Positions 51,616 to 61,471 are shown, counted from the first letter of the stretch. The stretch: 64,000 bases of DNA from Streptomyces decoyicus (GCF_019880305.1 NZ_CP082301.1:8184001-8248000); one strand, 5' to 3'. Notes: generated from the letters alone by a model not told the origin. A program made the numbers and translations.

Positions 51616-53643
51616 TCACTCGTGCACCTTGATCGTCCCGGATCCCGGCGTCGCGGATGTGGCTTGGTAGCCGGCTGCCTGCAGGGTGAACATCTGGGCG
51701 TAGTCGCCCCCGAGAGCCATGAGTTCCTGGTGGGAGCCCGATTCGGTGATGTGCCCGTCGTCGAATACGTAGATGCGGTCGCATTCGACGACGCTGGCCA
51801 GGCGGTGGGAGATCAGCACGGTGATCTGGTCGTCGCGGAGCTTGTCGCGCAGCACCGCCCGGTAGACGTCGTGTTCGGCGCGCGGGTCCATGCTCGCGGT
51901 CGGTTCGTCCAGCAGCAGCACGGGGGCGTTCTTGTACAGGCCTCGGGCCACGGCGACCTTCGCCCACTGGCCGGCCGACAGCTCCTGGCCGCCGCGGAAC
52001 CGCTTGGACAGCAGCGCCTGCCAGGTGCCGGGCAGCCCGGCGATGACCTCTTCGGCGCCGGACGCCCTCGCGGCGTCCAGCGCCCGCTGGGGGTCTGCCT
52101 CGGTGAGCGTGCCGCGGGAGACCGTGAGGTTCGCCAGTGCGCTGAAGGGGAAATGCACCGGGTCCTGAAGCACGGTGGCCACCCGCCTCTGGAGGGACTC
52201 AGTATCCAGGTCCGCGGCATCCACCCCGTCCCAGAGGACGGCCCCCTCCTGCGGGTCGTAGAGGCCGGCGATCAGTCGCGAACAGGTGCTCTTGCCGGAC
52301 CCGTTGAGGCCGACGAAGGCGACGGTCTCCCCGGCATGCAGGGTCATGGAGATGTCCTTGAGCGCCGGGGTGTCCTTTTCGGGGTAGGTGTAGCTGACGT
52401 TCCGGAGGCTGACCGTTTTCACGGATTCGGGTGCCGTTTGCTCGCGCCGACGAGGCTGAAGGCTGCGGCATCGCTCCTGAAAGTCCAGGAGGTCGGTCAC
52501 CCACATCGCGTGCTCGTAGACCAGGTGGGCGACATCGACGAACCGGGTCAGGGAGGTCTGGCTGACCTGGATGGCGATCACCGCGCCCGCGCCGGCCGCC
52601 AGCGGAAGCCACCCGGCGATCATCATGGCACCCAGAGCGGTGTAGGTGATTCCGGCCCCGACCCCTCCCAGGCCACGCCCGGCCAGGGTCAGCAGCGCGG
52701 CACTCACCCCCAGGCGGGTGTCCTCCTCCGCGATGCGCGTCGTGAGGCGATGATGTTCGTCGAGCAGGGCCCGTTGAGCGGTGTCCGCGCGCAGTTCGGC
52801 GGCCGAGTCGCGGTCCAGCAGGAGCCAGGAGAAGACCCTCACCCGGCGCTGCAGGGCATTCCACCGCTTGAAGCTGTGGAAACGGGCCCGCGCGGTGCGC
52901 ACGGCCGCGGCTCCCACAGGCAGGACGGACAGCGGGAGCAGCGGGAGCAGCAGGGGGTGCAGGACGGTCAGGACGCCTGCCGTGCCGATCAGCCCCAGGA
53001 AGGCGGAGGCCATGGCGACGACTTGGCCGACGATCTGGCGCGCGTAGAACAGCCCGCGGTCATTGGCCCGGTAGGCGTCGTCGTGCCAGTCGGAGTCGTC
53101 GACCACCTCCAGGCGGACGTGTGCGGTCAGTTGGAGGAAGTCGCTCTCCAACGCAGTGCGGATCTTGGGAGTCACCCGGGCCTGCGCGACGGCGACCCCG
53201 GCTTCGAGCAGGGCCCGGGCGGAGAGGAAGGCCACCACGAGCAGGATCTGCGGGACGGCGGAGCGGACCTTGTCCGGGGTCGGGCCCTGGGCGAACAGCT
53301 GGTGGAGGATGGCCACGGACGCTGCCAGGCCGAAGGCGGACATCGCCGCGGACACCAACTGGAGCACCACGACGGCCACGGTCGCCGGCCGGTCGGCCTG
53401 CCACGCCAACTGGCCGATCTGGCGCACGATGCGGGGGAGCCGGGCGAGGAGCTGTCCGACCGTCGCCTTGGCCGCGGCGCCGTCGTAGATCGACCAGTAC
53501 GCCTCTTCGAGCTCCTCGGTGATGTCGTCGCTCGCCGGGCCTGCGGGCACAGCCGCCGGCGGCAGAGCCAGGGCTTCACGGCGGGGTGCGGGCACCCTCT
53601 TTCGCGGATCGGGGGTGTCGGCCGACGCGGACTTCCTGCTCAT
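51616..53643 (-). CDS. ABC exporter half-transporter
   Basis: 675 residues. The N-terminal 400 hold about six transmembrane helices (VAVVVLQLVSAAMSAFGLAA, FLGLIGTAGVLTVLHPLLLP, GAGITYTALGAMMIAGWLPL). The C-terminal ATPase has Walker A VGLNGSGKSTCSRLIAG, signature ELSAGQWAKVAVARGL (LSAGQ rather than LSGGQ), Walker B VLLLDEPTASMD and the H-loop ISHRLASVVECD. It should dimerise and export a peptide, lipid or metabolite. ATG 53643. Upstream of the P450 on the same strand, but 340 bases and a transposase relic lie between them. Confidence 0.85.
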   Translation of the reverse strand: MSRKSASADTPDPRKRVPAPRREALALPPAAVPAGPASDDITEELEEAYWSIYDGAAAKATVGQLLARLPRIVRQIGQLAWQADRPATVAVVVLQLVSAAMSAFGLAASVAILHQLFAQGPTPDKVRSAVPQILLVVAFLSARALLEAGVAVAQARVTPKIRTALESDFLQLTAHVRLEVVDDSDWHDDAYRANDRGLFYARQIVGQVVAMASAFLGLIGTAGVLTVLHPLLLPLLPLSVLPVGAAAVRTARARFHSFKRWNALQRRVRVFSWLLLDRDSAAELRADTAQRALLDEHHRLTTRIAEEDTRLGVSAALLTLAGRGLGGVGAGITYTALGAMMIAGWLPLAAGAGAVIAIQVSQTSLTRFVDVAHLVYEHAMWVTDLLDFQERCRSLQPRRREQTAPESVKTVSLRNVSYTYPEKDTPALKDISMTLHAGETVAFVGLNGSGKSTCSRLIAGLYDPQEGAVLWDGVDAADLDTESLQRRVATVLQDPVHFPFSALANLTVSRGTLTEADPQRALDAARASGAEEVIAGLPGTWQALLSKRFRGGQELSAGQWAKVAVARGLYKNAPVLLLDEPTASMDPRAEHDVYRAVLRDKLRDDQITVLISHRLASVVECDRIYVFDDGHITESGSHQELMALGGDYAQMFTLQAAGYQATSATPGSGTIKVHE

Positions 53644-54153
53644 GCCCACCACCCCGTATCCGTTCGTGAGGAGCCGCGAGTGCCCGGCACGGAAGCGTCA
53701 ACCACATGCCCCGAGGAACCCCGGAGCGGGCAGGGGGAGGCCGGGTGATGTTCGAACGCGGCGGGGTCATGCTCGGGAGCGCCTAAGGGAATCACGTTTC
53801 CTCCAGGAGGAGCGATGAGTACAGGTGCTCTAAGAACTGGCCCGGATCGCGCCCCGTAACGGGTACTTCGGGGGCAGATGGTGAACGCATGTTCCCGCTA
53901 CTGGCAGAGCGCGCAGGGCAGTTGGTCTGCGTGCATCCGCGGGTGCTCGAACAGCACGGGTCGCTCTTTCGGGGTATTGCGGCGGTCGTCGGGGAGCCGT
54001 CGTGGGGCAGCCCGCAAGTGGGCATGAGCCATGAACAACGGAGACAGAGAAGGGCCGGCGGAGGTCAACAGCCCCTGGGGATACGCCCCCCCGCACCGGC
54101 CGGCCGGATGGCCGCCACGTGACGAACCGAGCGGGGCCGGACCACTTAGGCCC
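53644..54153. other. Intergenic, possible small Cys-containing ORF
   Basis: About 510 bases. A 77-residue minus-strand frame at 53792-54025 (MPTCGLPHDGSPTTAAIPRK ... SDPCCSSTRGCTQTNCPARS) contains six cysteines in its first half and precedes the ABC exporter on the same strand. It lacks a ribosome-binding site and typical codon bias, so I do not call it a gene. Confidence 0.3.
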
Positions 54154-54714
54154 TCAGGAAGCCTGCTTGCCCGCCCGCCACTCCGGTGCGAGCACCGACC
54201 AGATCTCCTCGTCGTGCCGCTGCCCCCGGTACGGGTAGCTCTCCCGCAGCACGCCGTCCTTCGTCATCCCGAGCCGCCGGGCCACGGCGATGCTGGGTTC
54301 ATTCGCTGCCGAGACCCACCACTCCACACGGTGGATGCCGCGCTCCTCGACGGCCCAGTCGATGATCACGCGCACCGCCCGGGTCACCAGCCCCTTGCCC
54401 ACCGCCGACGGCTCCAGCCAGCAGCCCGCCTCGGCGATGCCCTGCTCGACATCCATCCTACGGAAGAGCACCGCGCCGACCAGCTTGCGGTCCGTCCAGA
54501 TGCCGTGGAGCCGTCCGGCGTCGGCTGCCGCCTTCTCCGCGTACGCCTGGAGGAACGCACGGCTCGACGCCAGGTCCGTGACGACGTCGGGCAGCGCGTT
54601 GTGCTGCCCGATGAACTCCCGTCCGCGGTCCACATGGGCCAGGAACTCCTCGGCCTGCCACGGTTCGAGCGGGCGCAGCTCGGCGCCGTCGTCACCCAGG
54701 GATATCGCGTACAT
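54154..54714 (-). CDS. GNAT acetyltransferase, RimJ/RimL type
   Basis: 186 residues. LRPLEPWQAEEFLAHVDRGR at the start, AGCWLEPSAVGKGLVTRAVR (acetyl-CoA loop), IIDWAVEERGIHRVEWWVSA ANEPSIAVARRLGM and the closing EIWSVLAPEW are typical of RimL-like N-terminal or aminoglycoside-type acetyltransferases. GGAAGG precedes ATG 54714. Substrate unknown. Confidence 0.85.
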   Translation of the reverse strand: MYAISLGDDGAELRPLEPWQAEEFLAHVDRGREFIGQHNALPDVVTDLASSRAFLQAYAEKAAADAGRLHGIWTDRKLVGAVLFRRMDVEQGIAEAGCWLEPSAVGKGLVTRAVRVIIDWAVEERGIHRVEWWVSAANEPSIAVARRLGMTKDGVLRESYPYRGQRHDEEIWSVLAPEWRAGKQAS

Positions 54715-55122
54715 CGTCACCTTCCACGGTCGGCACCGGTGCACATGGTGCGAAGGGATCTTCCCACGGGCGGCACGCCACGGCGTGTGCGTCGGCGAGG
54801 CACTCCGGCGGCCGGGGAACCACACTCACCACTTGACCGGGCCCGTTGCCCGGCTCGCGCCCTGCCGCGGCCGCAGCATGCCGGCGCCGGTTCCCGTCGG
54901 CATGCCGGAGGGCTCCGGCAGTCTGCTGCCTGCGCGGCGGCACCACCCCGCGTCAGGGCCGTCGCTGCGGTTCGGCGCTCACCAGGGGTGATCGGGCGGC
55001 GTAGCAGTGGTGTCGGCGGCATGTCGGGGACTGTCGGTCCGATGTCGGTGGGGTCCGGCACCGTTCGAGAGGTCCTGCCGGGTGCCCATCCGGTGGGTGT
55101 GGATTCGCGAAGGGGATCTCTC
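54715..55122. other. Intergenic, promoter region of divergent genes
   Basis: About 410 bases between the GNAT and monooxygenase genes. Short GATGTCGG repeats at 55015-55045, no gene recognised. Confidence 0.35.
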
Positions 55123-56640
55123 GTGCATGACGTAGTGATCGTGGGCGCCGGCCCGGTTGGTCTGTTCCTTGCCTGCGAGCTCGGCCTCGCGGGCTGCTCT
55201 GTCCTGGTGCTCGAGCGGGAGCCGGAGCCCCGCTCCCCGTTCAAGGCGAAGCCGCTCGGGATGCGGGGCCTGTCCGCCGCGTCGGTCGAGGCGTTCTACC
55301 GCCGCGGGATGCTGCACCAGCTGCTGACGGCATCGGGCATCCACGACGATCCCGGCGCGGGCCCCGACGCCCACGAGCCATCACCCCTTCGTGGCGTGGG
55401 CCATTTCGCCGGCATGGTGCTCGATCCGGCACTGGTCGACGTCGCCGCCCTGCCGTACCGGCTTCCCAGCCCGGCGACGGAGGGCATGCTGACCTACCTC
55501 GAAGCGGTCGAGTCGCTGCTGTCCGAGCAGGCGTCCCGGCTCGGCGTGGAAATCAGGCACGGCGTCACGGTCTCAGCCATCGACCAGAACGAGGAGAGCG
55601 CCGTCGCGCAAGCAGGCGAGCACGAGTACGCGGCGCGCTGGGTCGTCGGCTGCGATGGCGGACGCAGTACGGTGCGTGGGCTCGCCGGCTTCGCATTCGT
55701 CGGCACCGAGCCGCAGTTCACCGGCTACGCCCTGCATGCCACCGTCGCCGATCCCGAGAAGCTGCGCTCTGGGATCAACCTGACGCCGACGGGCATGTAC
55801 CTCCAGCTCGTGGAAGGGCACATGGGCATGATGGACTTCGACGGCGGCGCGTACGATCGCTCGCAGCAGCCGACTCGCGACCATCTCCAGGCGGTTCTGC
55901 GCCGTGTATCCGGCACCGATGTGACGCTGAGCGAAGTGCATCTCGCCTCGAGCTTCACCGATCGGGCGATGCAGACGACGACCTACCGGCGGGGACGCGT
56001 CCTGCTCGCGGGCGACGCCGCTCACATCCACTCGCCCCTCGGCGGGCAGGGACTCAACACCGGCATCGGCGACGCCATGAACCTGGGTTGGAAGCTCGCG
56101 GCGACCGTGCACGGGTACGCGCCGGACGGGCTACTCGACACCTACACCCGCGAGCGCCATCCGATCGGCGCAGCGGTGCTCGACTGGTCGCGCGCCCAGG
56201 TGGCGGCCATGCGGCCGGACGCGCATGGCCAGGCCGTCCAAGGAGTGGTGCGCGACCTGATCGGGACACGTGACGGAACGACCTATGTGTTCGAGAGGCT
56301 GTCGGGCTCGTCGATCCGTTACGACCTCGGCAGCGAGCATCCACTGGTCGGCCGCAACGCCCCGGACCTTCGCCTCGAAAACGGCACTCGCCTCGGCGAC
56401 CTGATGCGGGACGGACGGGGCGTCGCGCTCGATTTCAGTACCGACCGATGCCTGCGCGGTTCAGCGGAGGGCTGGGAGAGTCGGATGCAGTATGCAGCCG
56501 GTCCGGCGAGAAACGACCTCGGACTGGGTGCCGTGCTGGTCCGACCCGACGGCGTGGTCGCCTGGGCAGGTGATCGCAACCCTGATCGTGAAGCGTTCGA
56601 GCGGGCCGCCGGCCATTGGTTCGGTGGTCCGGAAATCTGA
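55123..56640 (+). CDS. FAD-dependent aromatic monooxygenase (PheA/TfdB type)
   Basis: 505 residues. The dinucleotide fold VHDVVIVGAGPVGLFLACEL with GAGPVG, the DG-like motif WVVGCDGGRSTVRG and the second FAD motif GRVLLAGDAAHIHSPLGGQG LNTGIGDAMNLGWKL are intact, followed by a thioredoxin-like C-terminal part (DGVVAWAGDRNPDREAFERA). This is the family that hydroxylates phenols, anthracyclines, rifamycin and related aromatics using NAD(P)H. GTG 55123 follows AAGGGG. The genomic setting with regulators and a P450 suits tailoring or inactivation of an aromatic natural product. Confidence 0.85.
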   Translation: MHDVVIVGAGPVGLFLACELGLAGCSVLVLEREPEPRSPFKAKPLGMRGLSAASVEAFYRRGMLHQLLTASGIHDDPGAGPDAHEPSPLRGVGHFAGMVLDPALVDVAALPYRLPSPATEGMLTYLEAVESLLSEQASRLGVEIRHGVTVSAIDQNEESAVAQAGEHEYAARWVVGCDGGRSTVRGLAGFAFVGTEPQFTGYALHATVADPEKLRSGINLTPTGMYLQLVEGHMGMMDFDGGAYDRSQQPTRDHLQAVLRRVSGTDVTLSEVHLASSFTDRAMQTTTYRRGRVLLAGDAAHIHSPLGGQGLNTGIGDAMNLGWKLAATVHGYAPDGLLDTYTRERHPIGAAVLDWSRAQVAAMRPDAHGQAVQGVVRDLIGTRDGTTYVFERLSGSSIRYDLGSEHPLVGRNAPDLRLENGTRLGDLMRDGRGVALDFSTDRCLRGSAEGWESRMQYAAGPARNDLGLGAVLVRPDGVVAWAGDRNPDREAFERAAGHWFGGPEI

Positions 56641-56798
56641 GGCAGCCACCCCGTTCTCCTTAGCAGCTGCCCCCGTTCCCTTTTCGTTCCTGCGGGCGCT
56701 GAAGCGCGCGAAGGGAATCATTCCGATGCGAAATCATTCGCCGGAATATCAACGTTCTCCTCCACTTTCCTCGCCTCACCCGAGTTCAAGGAGCGCAC

Positions 56799-57467
56799 AT
56801 GACGATCACTGTCCGACCGGGAAGCACCGTGATGTTCACCGGCGATTCGATCACCGACTGCCAACGGCTGGAGAACGAAGACGGCCTCGGGTTCGGCTAC
56901 CCGCTGCGCGTCGCGGGGGAGTGGGGACTCCGGCACCCGGACCGGCCCGTGACCTGGCTGAACTCCGGGATCGCGGGCCACAAGGTGAGGGACCTCGAAG
57001 CGCGCTGGCAGGCAGACGTACTCGACGCGCGCCCGGACGTGGTGTCGATCCTCGCCGGGGTCAACGACATGGGCTGGCACACGCTGGACCCGAAGGGGTA
57101 CGTGATCCCCGTGGAGGAGTTCGAGGCGGGTTACGACCGACTGCTCGCGCCCCTCGCCGAGGCCGGCACGGAGCTGATCCTCATCGAGCCGTTCCTCCTG
57201 CCGATCCACGGCGTCGTCGAGGCCGGTGCCGGTGTCGCGCTCATCGGAGAGAAAGAGCGAGAGGAATGGCGCACCGACCTGGACCCGAAGATCCAGGCCG
57301 TGCGCAAGCTCGCCCGCAAGTACGGCGCGCATCTGCTCGCCGCCGACGGCATGTTCGCCGAGCTCGCCGCGACGACCGGACCGGAGTACTGGGCCGCGGA
57401 CGGCGTACACCCGACGCCGGCCGGTCACGCCGCACTCGCGGCGGCCTGGCTGCGCCTGGTCGCGTGA
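56799..57467 (+). CDS. SGNH/GDSL hydrolase
   Basis: 222 residues. Block I VMFTGDSITDCQR (Ser), block III LAGVNDMGWHTL (Asn) and block V WAADGVHPTPAGHAAL (Asp-x2-His) are complete. No signal peptide, so cytosolic. AAGGAG precedes ATG 56799. It cleaves esters or acetyl groups, perhaps from sugars, as in similar GDSL enzymes. It may be co-transcribed with the monooxygenase (160-base gap). Confidence 0.9.
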   Translation: MTITVRPGSTVMFTGDSITDCQRLENEDGLGFGYPLRVAGEWGLRHPDRPVTWLNSGIAGHKVRDLEARWQADVLDARPDVVSILAGVNDMGWHTLDPKGYVIPVEEFEAGYDRLLAPLAEAGTELILIEPFLLPIHGVVEAGAGVALIGEKEREEWRTDLDPKIQAVRKLARKYGAHLLAADGMFAELAATTGPEYWAADGVHPTPAGHAALAAAWLRLVA

Positions 57468-57577
57468 CCGGTCCTCGGGACCACCCGCGACACCGGCGTT
57501 CGCGAGGAGCTTCGCCGGCCGGGCCGCCCCGCCCCCGCAGGCGGTCAGGGGCTGACGCCACGCTCAGCGGCGTCGGC

Positions 57578-60355
57578 TCAGGTCCGGGACATGAGCCGCA
57601 CCATCGCCGTGTCGTACCGTGCCTGTAGCGCCACATCCGCCGACACCCGCAGCAGCGCGCCCAGCGCCCGGACCGCACCGTCGTCGTAGCCGCACGATTC
57701 CGCCTCGCGTGCCGCTTCCTCGAGCCGCCGGACACCCTCGGTCTCGTCGCCCATCCCCAGCAATGCCTCCCCGGCCACCGTGAGTAACAGCACCCGGGAC
57801 GCCGTCGACGTGTCCGCGGGGTCGTCGAGGGCATGTGCGGCGATGGACGTTTCGAGGGCCGACTGCCATTCCCCGGCGTCCAGGTGGTGGCGGGCGAGGT
57901 GGTAGAGGGCCAGCCGCTCGGTGTGCCGGTCGCCGGCGCCGCGGGCGAGCCGTGCCGCCTGTGCGCATCCCTCGGCCGCCTCCTCCGGGCTGCCGAGCGC
58001 TGCTCGGGCGAGCGACAGATTGACCAGGGCGGTCGCCTCGCCGCGCGTATCGCCGGTCCGCGCGGCGAGCGCGGGGGCGGCATCGAGGTGGACCAGCGCC
58101 TCATGGATACGGCCCTCTTCGGTCAGCACCCATCCGAGCAGGGCGAGGATCCGCGACTGCGCGCGGGGGTCGGCATCGGCCCGCGCCGCCTCAAGTGCTG
58201 TCTGGAGCAGCGGAGTCCAGCCGTCGAGGACCCGCCACACCATCTGCGGCCACATGGCCAGGACGAGCCGCCAGGTCCTGCTGTGCAGCCCGGCGGCGTG
58301 GGCGGCTGCCGCCGCCAGAGTCAGGTCCTCACGTTCGGACGCGTACCAGGCCATGGCCTGGTCGCGGCTCGCGAACTCCCTTACCGCGCACGGCGGATGG
58401 AAGTCCGCAGGCAGCGCGAAACACGACTCGTCGCCGGGTTCGGCCGCGTCGGCCGCGGCCAGCGCGGTGGCCACACTGTGGTCGAGCACCCGCACCAGGG
58501 TGCCGGGCGCCGTGTCCAGGCCGCGCGCGTACAGCCGTACGAGATCGTGCAGCGTCCAGCGGTCCGGCGCGGTCCGGATGACGAGGTGGGCCGCGGTGAG
58601 CCTCTCCAGCGCGGCTTCGGCCGTGACCGGGTCCGTGCCCGCCAGGGCCGCCGCCGTGTAGCGGTCGAAGTGCGTGCCGGGGTGGCGGCCGAGATGCGCG
58701 AAGTGGTGCGCGGCGTCTTCGGGCAGCCGGCGCACGGTGAGCCTCAGGGCTGCCCGTACGCCCGTGTCCTCCACGTCCAGCAGGTTCAAACGGCGTGACT
58801 CGTCGGACAGTTCGGCGCTCATCGCGCTCAGGGACCAGGTGGGCTGATCTGCCAGCCGGGCGGCGGTCACCCGTAGCGCGAGGGGAAGCCCTCCGCACAA
58901 CTCGGCAAGCCGCCGAGCGGCCACCGCCTCCGCGAGCACCCGTTCCTTGCCGATCACCGCGGCAAGCAGGGCCGTGCTGTCCTCCGGTTCGAGGACGTCC
59001 ACGGGAACGGGGCGGGCCGCATCGGAGGCGATCAGGCCGCGCAGCCGGTACCGGCTGGTGACCACGGTGACGCAGCGGGAGCCGCCCGGCAGCAGCTCTC
59101 TGACCTGCCCGGAGCCGCGCACATTGTCGAGTACGACGAGGAGCTGACGGCCGGCGGCAAGAGACCGGAACAGCGCGGACGCAGCGCCGGCCGACTCCGG
59201 AATGCGGAGCGGCGCGACTCCCAGTGCCAGCAGGAACTCGCGCAGCACCTCTAGGAGGGTCGGCTCTCCTGTATCGCTGAAACCGCGCAGGTCGGCGTAG
59301 AGCAGGCCGCCGGGAAACCTGTCGCGGTTGCGGTGGGCCCAGTGGACCACGAGCGCGGTCTTCCCCACTCCAGCGGGCCCGGTGACCAGGCAGACGGGTG
59401 CTTCGCCCGCGGCGGCCCGGGAGAGTGCGGTGAGTTCGCCCGAGCGGCCGTGGAAGCCGCGCGGCATGCGCGGGAGGAGGTCAACCGGGCCCGGGTGGAA
59501 GGCGGCTGACGGTCCCTGCGGGGGGAGGGGCGCGGGCACGGGCGGCGGGACCGCAGCCGGGTGCTGGGCCTGAGCATGGGTCTGGGCCTGGGTCTGGGTC
59601 TGGGCCGCATCGTCCTCCTCTCCGCGCAGCACCACCGCGTAGGCGTCCGTCAGCTCCCGTCCCGGGTCGACTCCCAGCTCGTCGGAGAGCAGCCGCCGGG
59701 TGCGGTGGAACCAGTCGAGTGCCTCCGAGCGGCGGCCCGCACGCTGAAGCGCCTTCATGAGCGTGGCGGACAGCGATTCGCGCAGCGGATGGGTACCCGC
59801 CTCCGCACGCAGCACGGCCGCGGCGCGGGCATGCTCACCCATCCGCGTGTAGGCCGCGGCGAGCAGCTCGACGGAGGTCAGCCGGAGTTCCTCCAGGGCG
59901 TGCGCGGCGGCCTGAAGCGGCTGACTCGGATAGGCACCGGTCAGCGCGGGCCCCTTCCACAGCGACAGCGCCTCCTGGTACATCGCCACGGCGTCGGCCG
60001 GCGCACGCTGACTGCGCGCAAGCGTCACCAGTTCTTCGAAGCGGTGGGCATCCAGCAGGGTTTCCGGCATCCGCAGGACGTACGCCGTGCCCTGAGTGAC
60101 CAGTTCGACACCGAACATCTCCGCGTCCGCACCGGCCAGCAGGGCTCTCAGACGCGACACATGGCCCTGGATCACACTGCGAGCTCGCTGCGGCGGTTCG
60201 TGGTCCCACAGCGCGGCCGTCAAGTGGTCCACCGGCACGGGGTGATTGGGCCTGAGCAGAAGGGCAGCAAGCAGGCTGCACCGCTTGGCGGGGCCGAGCG
60301 CGAGTTCGCCGACCTCGGTGGCGACGGAAACCGCTCCGAGCAGCCGGAACTCCAC
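57578..60355 (-). CDS. AfsR/SARP-type regulator with ATPase and TPRs
   Basis: 925 residues. DNA-binding domain (MEFRLLGAVSVATEVGELAL, then RARSVIQGHVSRLRALLAG), BTAD (AHALEELRLTSVELLAAAYT), an AQTQTQAQTHAQAQ hinge encoded by a hexamer-like repeat, an NB-ARC ATPase (Walker A VTGPAGVGKTALVVHW, LLVVLDNV) and C-terminal TPRs (ILALLGWVLTEEGRIHEALV, ALVNLSLARAALGSPEEAAE). GTG 60355 has GGAGGAG upstream. The protein is the DnrI/AfsR style of pathway activator. Convergent with the GDSL gene and a likely controller of the FMO/GDSL genes. Confidence 0.9.
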   Translation of the reverse strand: MEFRLLGAVSVATEVGELALGPAKRCSLLAALLLRPNHPVPVDHLTAALWDHEPPQRARSVIQGHVSRLRALLAGADAEMFGVELVTQGTAYVLRMPETLLDAHRFEELVTLARSQRAPADAVAMYQEALSLWKGPALTGAYPSQPLQAAAHALEELRLTSVELLAAAYTRMGEHARAAAVLRAEAGTHPLRESLSATLMKALQRAGRRSEALDWFHRTRRLLSDELGVDPGRELTDAYAVVLRGEEDDAAQTQTQAQTHAQAQHPAAVPPPVPAPLPPQGPSAAFHPGPVDLLPRMPRGFHGRSGELTALSRAAAGEAPVCLVTGPAGVGKTALVVHWAHRNRDRFPGGLLYADLRGFSDTGEPTLLEVLREFLLALGVAPLRIPESAGAASALFRSLAAGRQLLVVLDNVRGSGQVRELLPGGSRCVTVVTSRYRLRGLIASDAARPVPVDVLEPEDSTALLAAVIGKERVLAEAVAARRLAELCGGLPLALRVTAARLADQPTWSLSAMSAELSDESRRLNLLDVEDTGVRAALRLTVRRLPEDAAHHFAHLGRHPGTHFDRYTAAALAGTDPVTAEAALERLTAAHLVIRTAPDRWTLHDLVRLYARGLDTAPGTLVRVLDHSVATALAAADAAEPGDESCFALPADFHPPCAVREFASRDQAMAWYASEREDLTLAAAAAHAAGLHSRTWRLVLAMWPQMVWRVLDGWTPLLQTALEAARADADPRAQSRILALLGWVLTEEGRIHEALVHLDAAPALAARTGDTRGEATALVNLSLARAALGSPEEAAEGCAQAARLARGAGDRHTERLALYHLARHHLDAGEWQSALETSIAAHALDDPADTSTASRVLLLTVAGEALLGMGDETEGVRRLEEAAREAESCGYDDGAVRALGALLRVSADVALQARYDTAMVRLMSRT

Positions 60356-60710
60356 TGATGCAACTCCTCCTGCGGGGGAAAAGCCAGGTTACCGGAGGTG
60401 TGGGCGAGCATGTCCGGTATCCGCCGGCCACCGGTGGGGCCTCGGACGCCGTCGTCCAGCCGGTCTGCTGGGGCGCTGGAGCCCGCCGTGCGGACGCGAC
60501 CGGGCCCGACCGAAAGCCCGCATTCCTCCCTCTCGGATTCCCGCCCTGCCGACGGCGACCGGCGGCACGTCAGAGCGACTATTGGACGTGGGAGGTCTGT
60601 TGAGGAGTTGATACGAGAGGGGATGTAGCCCCGGGAGCGGTTCCGCCCGCGCAGCATTCGCCTCACGTCACGCAGGATGGCGGGGTGACGCCGCGGACGA
60701 CTTGATCTCC
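60356..60710. other. Intergenic, nothing recognised
   Basis: About 350 bases upstream of the SARP gene, presumably holding its promoter; no gene or strong hairpin recognised. Confidence 0.35.
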
Positions 60711-61430
60711 TCACTTCTGCGAGAGGGAGTCATCGGGCAAGCCGAGAAGGCCGTGGAGCGTGCGTCGTCCCACACCTGTCACCGCCACGGCGCGTGTGGT
60801 GCCGATGCGAGTGATCCAGCCCGCGTCGAACGCGTGGCGGCACAGGGCGGCGCCGACAGCGCCTGCGAGATGCGGGCGGCGTTCGGTCCAGTCCAGGCAC
60901 GACCGTACGGACGGCCGGCGAGTGCCTGCCGGAACGGTGATGCCGCGTCCCCCGAGCCAGTTCTCGCCGTCGCCGGTGAGCCTGAGTCCCTGGTCCCAGC
61001 CCAGGAGCCCTCGCTGGGTCATCGCGTCGGTGATCGCGACCCCGACGGTTCCGGCAAGGTGGTCGTAGCACGTGCGGGCATGGGCGAGGGCTTGTCGGCG
61101 GCCGGCTGCCGAGAGTGAGCGGGTCGGCGGGGTGCGGTGGGGGGCCATCGCGGCAAGGTTCTCGATCAGCTCCGCGACGTGAGGATCGGCCAGGCGTACG
61201 TACCGATGGCGCCCCTGCCGTTCCTCGACCAGCAGGTTTCCCCGCACAAGCACGTTCAGGTGCTCGGTTGCGGTCGAGGCCGCCACGCCCATGTGACGCG
61301 CCAGTTCGGTCGCCGTCCATGCCCGGCCGTCGAGCAGGGCCAGACAGAAGCCTGCCCGGGTGCCATCGGCCAGGAGTCTGGCCACAAATGCGAGGTCCGG
61401 GCCTGTCTCGCGTACTCGCCGAGTTTCCAT
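60711..61430 (-). CDS. ArsR-family winged-helix regulator
   Basis: About 239 residues. The N-terminal winged helix (FVARLLADGTRAGFCLALLD, RAWTATELARHMGVAASTAT EHLNVLVRGNLL) is typical of ArsR proteins. The C-terminal 130 residues (QALAHARTCYDHLAGTVGVA, GRGITVPAGTRRPSVRSCLD) match the extended ArsR type that co-regulates a neighbouring enzyme gene. ATG 61430; GTG 61454 also in frame but overlaps the operator. Divergent from the flavin reductase gene, with the operator between them. Confidence 0.85.
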   Translation of the reverse strand: METRRVRETGPDLAFVARLLADGTRAGFCLALLDGRAWTATELARHMGVAASTATEHLNVLVRGNLLVEERQGRHRYVRLADPHVAELIENLAAMAPHRTPPTRSLSAAGRRQALAHARTCYDHLAGTVGVAITDAMTQRGLLGWDQGLRLTGDGENWLGGRGITVPAGTRRPSVRSCLDWTERRPHLAGAVGAALCRHAFDAGWITRIGTTRAVAVTGVGRRTLHGLLGLPDDSLSQK

Positions 61431-61453
61431 GTGCTCGATTATCGCCGCGGACA

Positions 61454-61471
61454 CTTCGGCACCTGCCGAAG
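61454..61471. promoter_or_regulatory. ArsR operator between divergent genes
   Basis: CTTCGGCA-CC-TGCCGAAG is a perfect 8+8 inverted repeat with a 2-base spacer, midway between the ArsR start and the flavin reductase start, well placed to repress both. Confidence 0.65.

Noticed and set aside
51622..53748. A 708-residue plus-strand frame
   Set aside because: Mirror of the ABC exporter; no domain or membrane pattern of its own.
54031..55122. Long N-terminal extension of the monooxygenase frame
   Set aside because: It runs over the opposite GNAT gene with no domain, and the real protein begins at GTG 55123 with a ribosome-binding site and the FAD motif.
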